Positions 1-6,650 of a stretch of DNA of 15,748 nucleotides are shown here, in pieces. The notes beneath the pieces are model-generated. The model worked only from the letters and a program-made list of their open reading frames with translations. It ran no database searches and was not told where the DNA came from. A program made the translations under genes and the position numbers. The number at the start of each line of letters is the position of its first letter. Within the stretch, counting starts at the first letter, position 1. The stretch lies in assembly GCA_027620595.1 (NCBI GenBank), contig JAQCDI010000022.1, forward strand, positions 1 to 15,748, written 5' to 3'. The DNA is from Bacteroidota bacterium (GTDB lineage: Bacteria > Bacteroidota > Rhodothermia > Rhodothermales > UBA10348).

Positions 1-1118
1 GGACCCAGGGGAAGACGGCGGGGTCGGCGGTCCCCCCCCGCCAAGGCGATGCTGGCCACGGTGGCCACGGCATAGGCCGGGGCCACCGTGGCCAGGAAGA
101 GCGAAGCAAACCTGCCGCCCGTCTGCTGGTAGCGGAGCCAGGCCATGAGCGTAGCCGAACCGTAAACGAGCAGGCCGTCCGTGAGCGGTGGCAGGATCCG
201 CTGCAGGGTGTTGCCGGCCAATGTGATACCGGCACGGAACATGATGCCCAGTCGGAGCAGCGAAGCCAGGACGGCGGAGTGCTTCCGGTCGAGATGTTTC
301 TCGATGAAGAGCAGCATGGCACCGTAGAACAGGCGCACGTACCGGATTTCCCCTTTCTTGGTGCTTTCGCCTTTGTAATGGATGATCCGGGTGTCGGGGG
401 TATACCAGATGGACCAACCGGCATGCTGGATCCGGAAGCAGAGGTCCAGGTCTTCCCCGTACATGAAGAAGTCCTCGTCGAAGAGGCCGGCACCCCGCTG
501 GCCAACCAGTGCCTCGCGCCGCACGAACATGCAGGAACCGCTCAGTGCGTCCACTTCGGCCGCTTCATCCTCGGGCAGATAGGTCATGTTGTATCCCCCG
601 AACCGACGGCTGCGGGGGAAGAGGCGGCCCAGGCCGGTCATGCGCCAGAATGCAATTTCCGGAGTGGGGAAGGCGCGCCGGCTTTCCGGGGCAAAGGATC
701 CATCCGGGTTCAGGATCTGGCATCCCAGGGCGCCGCACCCGGGGTGTCGCTCCATGAAAGCCACCATGCGTTCGAGGGTGTCCTCCTGGACGATGGTGTC
801 CGGATTGAGGATGAGGACGTAGCGCCCCCGCGCTTGCTGGATGGCCTGGTTGTTGGCCCGGCCGAAGCCCACGTTCTCCCGGTTGGCAATCAGATGCACG
901 TCCGGAAAGTCGGATTCGACCACGGCCACTGAATCGTCCACGGAGTTGTTGTCCACCACCCAGATCTCCGCGGCCAGTGTCCGGGATGCCTGCTGCACCG
1001 AGCGGATGGCCTGCACCAGGAAATCGCGGACGTTGTAGTTGACGATGACCACGCTCACGTCGATAGGACGGGAGTCGGCGGCGTCAGCAGGGGATGGGGT
1101 CGGTGGAACCGGGGTCAT
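1..1118 (-). CDS. Family-2 glycosyltransferase with C-terminal membrane region, 3' end outside window
   Basis: Reading the minus strand from the ATG at 1118 gives 372 codons without a stop before the window edge. The product is a GT-A fold family-2 glycosyltransferase that would move a sugar from a nucleotide donor to a lipid-linked or polysaccharide acceptor on the cytoplasmic face. Visible motifs in order: the N-terminal nucleotide-binding strand VSVVIVNYN (about residues 21-29), VVDNNSVDDS (54-63), ENVGFGRANNQ (81-91), the DXD-like metal site NPDT (105-108), and further on GSCMFVRREA and the catalytic-type FFMYGEDLDLCFR. This set is typical of rhamnosyltransferase-like (WbbL/WcaA type) enzymes. 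After the catalytic domain come several hydrophobic segments, so the protein is probably membrane attached or fused to a membrane domain. The start is supported by a good Bacteroidota-type promoter about 30 bases upstream; no ribosome binding site is clear. A G8 tract near the visible 3' end (plus-strand 32-39) may disturb the frame. Acceptor and sugar cannot be told. Confidence 0.88.
   Translation of the reverse strand, partial: MTPVPPTPSPADAADSRPIDVSVVIVNYNVRDFLVQAIRSVQQASRTLAAEIWVVDNNSVDDSVAVVESDFPDVHLIANRENVGFGRANNQAIQQARGRYVLILNPDTIVQEDTLERMVAFMERHPGCGALGCQILNPDGSFAPESRRAFPTPEIAFWRMTGLGRLFPRSRRFGGYNMTYLPEDEAAEVDALSGSCMFVRREALVGQRGAGLFDEDFFMYGEDLDLCFRIQHAGWSIWYTPDTRIIHYKGESTKKGEIRYVRLFYGAMLLFIEKHLDRKHSAVLASLLRLGIMFRAGITLAGNTLQRILPPLTDGLLVYGSATLMAWLRYQQTGGRFASLFLATVAPAYAVATVASIALAGGDRRPRRLPLG
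32..39. repeat. Homopolymer C8 (G8 in the coding strand) in glycosyltransferase
   Basis: Eight consecutive C on the plus strand, read as G8 in the glycosyltransferase. Upstream of it the reading frame is secure; downstream the annotated frame gives a basic stretch with mixed third positions, whereas deleting one G gives ten codons that all end in C or G. The tract may be a slippage (phase-variation) site or a base-calling/assembly error. Only 31 bases lie beyond it, so the point cannot be settled here. Confidence 0.6.
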
Positions 1119-1145
1119 CGGAACAGGGATGCTCGAGGCGGGGCG

Positions 1146-1180
1146 CAAAGATACCGACTTTTTGCCGCTTCTTGGCCAAA
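1146..1180 (-). promoter_or_regulatory. Bacteroidota-type promoter candidate for the glycosyltransferase
   Basis: On the minus strand, TTTG (plus-strand 1177-1180) is followed after 23 bases by TATCTTTG (plus-strand 1146-1153), a full match to the -7 element TAnnTTTG used by the main sigma factor of Bacteroidota. The spacer is at the long end of the reported range. Transcription would begin near 1140, leaving a leader of roughly 20 bases before the ATG at 1118. No equally good element was seen facing the MATE gene. Confidence 0.5.
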
Positions 1181-1224
1181 CGGGGACCGACCCGGCGAGG
1201 GTCGATCCCCAGCAGGGCCGTATC

Positions 1225-2601
1225 ATGCGGTTCGCCCGAAAAAAACGCATGCCCCGGATCCGCCCATACCGTATCGAAGCCCGCGCCACCATGGCCCTGG
1301 CGTTGCCCATCGTGGTGACGCAGCTGGCGCACATTTCCCTCGGTTTCGTGGACACGGTCATGGTGGGCCGACTTGGACCCGTGCCGCTTGCCGGTGTGGC
1401 CCTCGGCAACACGATTTTCTTCAATGCCCTGATCTTCTGCATGGGGATCCTCATGGCGGTCGGGCCGATGGTTTCCCAGGCATACGGCGCGGGGGATGAG
1501 GACACCATCGGGCGCAGTGTCCGGCAGGGGCTGTGGATGGCCGCCTGTCTGGGACTCGCCGCGTTCGTGGTCATCTATAATGGGGAAACGCTTCTGCGCT
1601 GGCTCGGGCAGGCCGAAGAGAACGTGGTCAACGCCGGGGCCTATCTGCGCGCCATTTCCTGGGGGATCTTCCCATTCCTCGGTCTTGTAGCCCTGCGCTC
1701 CTTTGCCGAGGCCGTATCCCGGCCCCGGGCAGTGACGCTCATCGTCATTTCTGGCGTGGGGATGAACATTTTCCTGAATTGGGTACTCATGTTCGGAAAG
1801 CTGGGCTTCCCCGCGCTGGGGCTGGTGGGCACGGGTTGGGCATCCACGGGCGTCTACACCTTCAATTTCCTGCTCCTGCTCGGCTGGACGATGCGGCAGA
1901 AGGCCTTTGCGCCGTACCACATCTTTTCGCGGCTCTCCCGGCCGGATCGGCAGTACTTTCGGGAGCTGTTCCGCATCGGATGGCCGATTGGAGCCTCAAT
2001 GGGCATTGAAACCAGCCTGTTCATGCTGACGGTCATCATGATGGGTTGGATTGGCACGACCCAGTTGGCGGCCCACCAGGTGGCCATCCAGTGCGCCGCC
2101 TTCACATTCATGGTGCCCCTTGGGATCGGAATGGCCTCCTCGGTCCGCGTGGGGCAATCCATCGGGCAGCGGGACCGACCGGCCGCACGGAGGGCAGGAC
2201 TCACCGGCGTGGGTCTGTCCGTGGCCTTCATGTCTGCCACCGCGCTCCTGTTCCTTCTCCTGCCCCGCGGCATCGTGGGCCTGTACCTGGATCTCTCGGC
2301 GCCCGAGAACCAGGATGTGATTGCTGTAGCGGTCCACCTTCTGCTCTTTGCAGCCGCATTCCAGATCGTGGATGGCATCCAAGTTGCGGTGATGGGTGCC
2401 CTGAGGGGCATGAAGGACACCTACCAGCCGATGGTGCTGTCGGTGCTCTCCTATTGGGGGGTAGGACTGGTTTCAGGCTATGTGCTGGCCTTCCCGCTGG
2501 GCATGAATGAGGAGGGGCTTTGGATTGGATTGGTCCTCGGGCTGGCTTCTGCGGCCGTGCTGTTGCTGGTGCGCTTTGCCCGTTTGAGCCGCCAGGCATG
2601 A
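1225..2601 (+). CDS. MATE family efflux transporter (NorM-like)
   Basis: A 458-residue inner-membrane antiporter of the multidrug and toxin extrusion (MATE) family, NorM branch, expected to export cationic drugs or metabolites in exchange for Na+ or H+. The length fits the family (about 450) and the hydrophobicity suggests 12 membrane spans in two six-helix halves. The first half has the signature GFVDTVMVGRLG with the conserved acidic residue D43 in helix 1. The second half has IETSLFML with E262, at the place of the conserved helix-7 glutamate of NorM proteins, followed by AAHQVAIQ and VRVGQSIGQ. The frame is open up to an ATG at 1039, but that start would overlap the divergent glycosyltransferase and add 62 non-membrane residues. 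ATG 1225 (weak AGCAGGG upstream) or ATG 1249 fits homologues better. An A7 run (1239-1245) lies between those two starts. The specific substrate is unknown. Confidence 0.9.
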   Translation: MRFARKKRMPRIRPYRIEARATMALALPIVVTQLAHISLGFVDTVMVGRLGPVPLAGVALGNTIFFNALIFCMGILMAVGPMVSQAYGAGDEDTIGRSVRQGLWMAACLGLAAFVVIYNGETLLRWLGQAEENVVNAGAYLRAISWGIFPFLGLVALRSFAEAVSRPRAVTLIVISGVGMNIFLNWVLMFGKLGFPALGLVGTGWASTGVYTFNFLLLLGWTMRQKAFAPYHIFSRLSRPDRQYFRELFRIGWPIGASMGIETSLFMLTVIMMGWIGTTQLAAHQVAIQCAAFTFMVPLGIGMASSVRVGQSIGQRDRPAARRAGLTGVGLSVAFMSATALLFLLLPRGIVGLYLDLSAPENQDVIAVAVHLLLFAAAFQIVDGIQVAVMGALRGMKDTYQPMVLSVLSYWGVGLVSGYVLAFPLGMNEEGLWIGLVLGLASAAVLLLVRFARLSRQA

Positions 2602-2652
2602 ATCCTTGCCCCGCCTTGTCGGTCGTTTTTGTAGGCCATGGCCGGGGCCCGT

Positions 2653-2666
2653 CAGGGGTTCCCCTG
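2653..2666. repeat. Perfect inverted repeat CAGGGG-TT-CCCCTG after MATE gene
   Basis: Six-base arms around TT, 51 bases after the MATE stop codon. No T-run follows, so it is not a convincing intrinsic terminator. It could fold as a five-base-pair stem with a four-base loop in the transcript, or be chance in GC-rich DNA. Confidence 0.3.
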
Positions 2667-2683
2667 CAGGATTCCCCGATTCG

Positions 2684-2760
2684 TTGAAATCTTCCCCGGC
2701 ATTTCCTCCTAAATTCAAGGGCGCCCCGCTACCATGCGGGCCGGAGGATTGTTAGGTTTC
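2684..2760 (+). promoter_or_regulatory. Weak promoter candidates ahead of the act-cox operon
   Basis: The 200-base spacer 2602-2801 should hold the operon promoter because the upstream gene is unrelated and all following gaps are short. Two imperfect candidates are visible: TTGAAA (2684-2689) with TAAATTCA starting at 2710, and TAGGTTTC (2753-2760), one base off TAnnTTTG but without a matching upstream TTG. A small stem CCCGC-taccat-GCGGG (2725-2740) lies between them. None is strong; the choice is a guess. Confidence 0.2.
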
Positions 2761-2801
2761 TCCGTTCTGTGATTCCACCCCACTGATCCACCTTTCCCGG
2801 G

Positions 2802-3449
2802 ATGCCTCAGATTTTCCCCCGAAAGGCGAACGTACTGCCCCACCTTACCCTCGCGGGTTCCCTGGCGGGCGGCGTATTCGCCATCCTGATCATCTGGTAC
2901 TACTTCTCCCCTGAGTACACCGATGTCGGCTACGCGCCGGAACAGCCCGTACAGTACAGCCATCGTCTGCATGCCGGGCAGCTGGGACTGGATTGCCAGT
3001 ATTGCCACACGAACGTGAAGGATGCCGCGCATTCGAACGTTCCGGCCACCCAGACCTGCATGAACTGCCACAGCCAGATCCGCACCGAATCGGTCAAGCT
3101 GCTTCCGGTCCGGGAAAGCTGGGCCACGGGCGAGTCCATCGAGTGGATCAAGGTGCACAAGCTTCCGGACTATGCCCGGTTCAGCCACGCCGTGCACACG
3201 AACAACGGCGTTGGTTGTGAATCCTGCCACGGACGCATCGACCAGATGGAAGTTGTTTTCCAGGTCGAACCGTTGTCCATGAGCTGGTGTCTCGAGTGTC
3301 ACCGCAATCCTGAGCAGTTCCTGCGGCCCAACTCGGAGATCACGACGATGGGGTATGCCTACCCCGATGATTTCGTGCAGCAGAACCTTCAGCGCATCGA
3401 AGCGGAAGGCATTCAGCCCCCTACCAACTGCTCAGCCTGTCACTATTGA
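2802..3449 (+). CDS. actA: Alternative complex III subunit ActA, pentahaem cytochrome c
   Basis: A 215-residue membrane-anchored periplasmic cytochrome c with exactly five haem-binding motifs: CQYCH (65-69), CMNCH (86-90), CESCH (139-143), CLECH (163-167) and CSACH (210-214), the last only one residue from the C-terminus. A single membrane span at about 16-35 acts as an uncleaved anchor. Size, spacing of the haem sites and position as first gene before an ActB homologue identify it as ActA, the subunit that passes electrons from the ActB iron-sulfur clusters toward ActE and the oxidase. Many histidines outside the CxxCH motifs (for example H54, H57, H77, H129, H132) can supply distal ligands. 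The start at 2802 has no Shine-Dalgarno sequence, and the window shows no better alternative. It begins a run of closely packed plus-strand genes; actB starts 49 bases later. Confidence 0.95.
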   Translation: MPQIFPRKANVLPHLTLAGSLAGGVFAILIIWYYFSPEYTDVGYAPEQPVQYSHRLHAGQLGLDCQYCHTNVKDAAHSNVPATQTCMNCHSQIRTESVKLLPVRESWATGESIEWIKVHKLPDYARFSHAVHTNNGVGCESCHGRIDQMEVVFQVEPLSMSWCLECHRNPEQFLRPNSEITTMGYAYPDDFVQQNLQRIEAEGIQPPTNCSACHY

Positions 3450-3498
3450 TCGGCGCGCCCCCCATTTCCGGAAGGCCACGCACCGTATTGCAATCAAC

Positions 3499-6400
3499 AT
3501 GATCGAGCTTCCTGTACTAGACGCCAGCCCGGAGTCGGCTGATCCGACACAAAACCGGTTCTGGAGAAGCATCAGCCAACGCGATGGTTCGGGTGAATTC
3601 AGCCGTATGAACGCGGGTGAATTCCTTCCTGGAGCCTCGGAAGGCCCTCTTTCCGAGAACGGCAGTGGGGCCACCCGCCGTCAGTTCATCCAGCTCATGG
3701 GCGCCTCCATGGCCATGGCGGGCTTGACGGCGTGCCGCAAGCCGGTTGAAGCCATCGTGCCGTTCAGCCACATGCCCGAGGATCGGGTGGAAGGCGTACC
3801 GGCACAGTATGCCACCTCCATGCCATTCCGCGGGGTGCTGCATCCGTTGCTCGTGTCGAGCTTTGACGGACGCCCGACCAAGGTGGAAGGCAACCCGGAT
3901 CACCCGGACAGCAGCGGCGCGACCCACCTGTTTGAACAGGCTTCCATTCTGGCGCTGTACGACCCGGACCGGCTCGGTTCCGTGCGTCACGACGGTGCTG
4001 TTGCCGACTGGGCGGCGTTCCGTTCGTTTGTTTCCGGCCTTCCTTCGTCGACCCGTATCGCCGTGTTGGCCGAGCCGACATCCTCGATGACGATGGCCGT
4101 CGTGCGCCGGCAGATGGAGCAGCGTTTTGCCTCCGTCCGATGGGTGGATTACCACGGTCTCGTCGGCAACGCCTCGGCCCGCGGTGTGGCAGCCGCCCAT
4201 GGCCGCTCGATGCGCATGCTCCACCATCTGGAGAATGCCCGCGTCATCCTGAGTCTTGACGCCGACCTGTTCGGTTCTACGGCAGCCGATCCGGTTGCAG
4301 CGGCAGCCGGCTTTGCGGCCGGTCGCGATCCTGAGGCCATGGGCGGTATGAACCGTCTGTACATGGTCGAAAGCGGGACGACGGTAACGGGTGGCATGGC
4401 CGACCATCGTCTGCGCCTGAAGTCTTCTGAAGTTGCTTCGTTTGCCGCTGCCGTGGCCGCCAAGCTGGGCGCCTGGAGCGGTGATGCCGGTGTCCACGCA
4501 TCGCATGCCTGGGTCTCGTCGGTGGCCGCCGATCTGCGCGCCGCCGGAGCCAACGCGCTCGTAGTAGCCGGCGGGCAGCAACCGGCTGGGGTTCATGCCC
4601 TTGCCGCTGCGATCAATGAAAGCCTCGGCGCGGTTGGAACCACCGTGACCTATCACGATGCCGACGACGCTGCCAATGATGGTGCCGCGGACATGGCTTC
4701 CCTGATGACCGACATGAAGGCCGGTTCCGTGGATCTGGTTCTGACGCTGGGTGTCAACCCGGTCTACGACCACGCCGCCTTCGGTGACGTGTACGGTTCG
4801 GTTGCCAACCGCGTCCATGTCAGCATGCACATGGACGAAACGGCTTCCGCGGCCAACTGGGTCATTCCACAGGCCCACTATCTGGAGGCGTGGGGAGACG
4901 GTCGCAGTCGCTCCGGAATTCCTGGAGTCGTCCAGCCGCTGATTGCCCCCCTCTACGCCGACGCCCATTCCGACATCGAAGTCGTGGGACTGTTTGCAAC
5001 GGGTTCGGACCTGCCGGGCTACGACATGGTCCGCGCCACGTGGCGGGAGCAGGTAAATGGTGGATTTGAAGCCACCTGGCGCAAGTCGGTCCACGATGGT
5101 TTTGCCGTCGCAGACGGGTGGAATACGGTTCGCCCGTCCATTTCCGCAGCCGGTGTAAGCAGCGCCGTGGCGGCCCTGTCACTGGGCGCCCATTCCGGTA
5201 TCGAAGTGGTCATCACGCCCGACCCGAAAGTGTTCGACGGTCGTTTTGCCAACAACGTCTGGCTCCAGGAACTGCCCGAGCCCACGACGAAGGTGGTATG
5301 GGACAACGTGGCCATGATGAACCCCGCCACGGCTGAGCGCCTGGGCGTGGGAGCCCGCCTCAATGGCGGCAAGTACATGGCCGACACGGTGTCCATCGAA
5401 GTCAATGGCGCCTCCGCAGAGCTTCCGGTCTGGATCCAGCCGGGTATGGCTGACGATTCGATCCACGTGACACTGGGCTACGGTCGTTCGATTGTCAGTG
5501 AGCGCGCCGTGCGCTCGACCCCGTTCTTCGACCTCGACGACTATACGGATGTCTACGGTCAGGGCGCCGTGGCCAGCGGTGTCGGCGCCAACGTGGCACC
5601 CCTCGCGGCATCCGGTGTGATTGTGACGGCCTCCGTCAGCAAGGCCGGTGAAGGATATATGGTGGCCTCCACGCAGGACCACGGCGCCATCGATGCGCCC
5701 CACGTCGGTGAGGAGGTCAAGAAACGTGGCCTCTTCCGCATGGCCACCGTAGCCGAGTACCGGGCGAACCCCGATTTCGTCAAAGGTGGTGAGCCTGCGG
5801 CCATCAAGGAAGATTGGGCCGACTATCCGACCCTGTGGGAGAATGCCCACCCCAAGGACGCCATCGAAATCACGTCCTCGAACTACCACGCCAACCAGTG
5901 GGGTATGGTAATCGACCTTAACACGTGCACCGGCTGCAACGCCTGTGTCGTGGCCTGTCAGGCCGAGAACAACATCCAGGTTGTGGGCAAGAGCGAAGTG
6001 GCCCGGGGTCGGGAGATGCACTGGCTGCGTCTGGACCGCTACTTCGTCTCCGGGGACGGTTCTTCCTACGATGACCCGCAAATGGTCATCCAGCCCATGC
6101 CGTGCCAGCACTGCGAGAACGCGCCGTGCGAGCAGGTCTGTCCGGTGGCTGCCACCGTGCATTCGCCCGATGGCACGAACCAGATGATCTACAACCGGTG
6201 CATCGGAACGCGCTACTGCGCCAACAACTGCCCATTCAAGGTTCGCCGCTTCAACTTCTTCAACTGGACGAAGACACTTCCGGCGTCCCTCCACATGGCT
6301 TCCAACCCCAATGTGACGGTCCGCTCGCGCGGGGTGATGGAGAAGTGCTCCTTCTGCATCCAGCGCATCCGCGGTGCCAACAAGGTGGCCAACGTGGAAA

Positions 6401-6612
6401 ACCGGGACGTTCGGGACGGCGAAGTCGTGACAGCCTGCCAGCAGGTCTGCCCGGCCAACGCCATCACGTTCGGAGACCTGTCCAATCCCGAGAGCGAGGT
6501 TTCGCGCCTGCGTCAGTCCGACCGCCGCTATGAGCTGCTGGCCGAGCTGAACATCAAACCGCGCGTCAGCTACCTCGGTCGGTTGCGCAACCCGAATCCG
6601 AACCTCGCCTGA
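3499..6612 (+). CDS. actB: Alternative complex III subunit ActB, fused molybdopterin-fold and iron-sulfur protein
   Basis: A 1037-residue extracytoplasmic electron-transfer subunit. Residues 1-58 form a conserved-looking N-terminal extension (FWRS at 21-24, LPGASE at 43-48) before a twin-arginine signal TRRQFIQLMG (59-68), which ends in a lipobox-like LTAC with C79. This layout matches the family model called MoCo/4Fe-4S cofactor protein extended Tat translocation domain. Residues about 90-700 have the molybdopterin-oxidoreductase fold, yet no cysteine occurs between C79 and C810, in line with ActB lacking a molybdenum cofactor. The C-terminal NrfC-like ferredoxin domain holds four cysteine groups: C810/C813/C816/C820, C869/C872/C877/C881, C901/C907/C911 and C950/C953/C980/C984. 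In the third, T904 replaces the expected cysteine, predicting one [3Fe-4S] cluster beside three [4Fe-4S]. The frame is open upstream to 3355, but that would overlap actA; ATG 3499 gives the typical N-terminus. It relays electrons from ActC to ActA. Confidence 0.95.
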   Translation: MIELPVLDASPESADPTQNRFWRSISQRDGSGEFSRMNAGEFLPGASEGPLSENGSGATRRQFIQLMGASMAMAGLTACRKPVEAIVPFSHMPEDRVEGVPAQYATSMPFRGVLHPLLVSSFDGRPTKVEGNPDHPDSSGATHLFEQASILALYDPDRLGSVRHDGAVADWAAFRSFVSGLPSSTRIAVLAEPTSSMTMAVVRRQMEQRFASVRWVDYHGLVGNASARGVAAAHGRSMRMLHHLENARVILSLDADLFGSTAADPVAAAAGFAAGRDPEAMGGMNRLYMVESGTTVTGGMADHRLRLKSSEVASFAAAVAAKLGAWSGDAGVHASHAWVSSVAADLRAAGANALVVAGGQQPAGVHALAAAINESLGAVGTTVTYHDADDAANDGAADMASLMTDMKAGSVDLVLTLGVNPVYDHAAFGDVYGSVANRVHVSMHMDETASAANWVIPQAHYLEAWGDGRSRSGIPGVVQPLIAPLYADAHSDIEVVGLFATGSDLPGYDMVRATWREQVNGGFEATWRKSVHDGFAVADGWNTVRPSISAAGVSSAVAALSLGAHSGIEVVITPDPKVFDGRFANNVWLQELPEPTTKVVWDNVAMMNPATAERLGVGARLNGGKYMADTVSIEVNGASAELPVWIQPGMADDSIHVTLGYGRSIVSERAVRSTPFFDLDDYTDVYGQGAVASGVGANVAPLAASGVIVTASVSKAGEGYMVASTQDHGAIDAPHVGEEVKKRGLFRMATVAEYRANPDFVKGGEPAAIKEDWADYPTLWENAHPKDAIEITSSNYHANQWGMVIDLNTCTGCNACVVACQAENNIQVVGKSEVARGREMHWLRLDRYFVSGDGSSYDDPQMVIQPMPCQHCENAPCEQVCPVAATVHSPDGTNQMIYNRCIGTRYCANNCPFKVRRFNFFNWTKTLPASLHMASNPNVTVRSRGVMEKCSFCIQRIRGANKVANVENRDVRDGEVVTACQQVCPANAITFGDLSNPESEVSRLRQSDRRYELLAELNIKPRVSYLGRLRNPNPNLA

Positions 6613-6650
6613 ACGACCCTGCCATCCAACGCAATCCAATCGCCACGCCT

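Noticed and set aside
279..932. Plus-strand open frame of 217 codons
   Set aside because: It lies opposite the glycosyltransferase, whose minus-strand frame has clear GT2 motifs over the same bases.
1039..1224. Upstream extension of the MATE frame to ATG 1039
   Set aside because: It would overlap the divergent glycosyltransferase start by 80 bases and adds 62 residues unlike a MATE N-terminus.
2653..2740. Possible rho-independent terminator after the MATE gene
   Set aside because: Two small stems are present, but neither is followed by a T-run and their loops or arm lengths are poor for an intrinsic terminator.
3355..3498. Upstream extension of the actB frame to ATG 3355
   Set aside because: It overlaps the haem-bearing C-terminus of actA by 95 bases, and the added residues do not resemble ActB.
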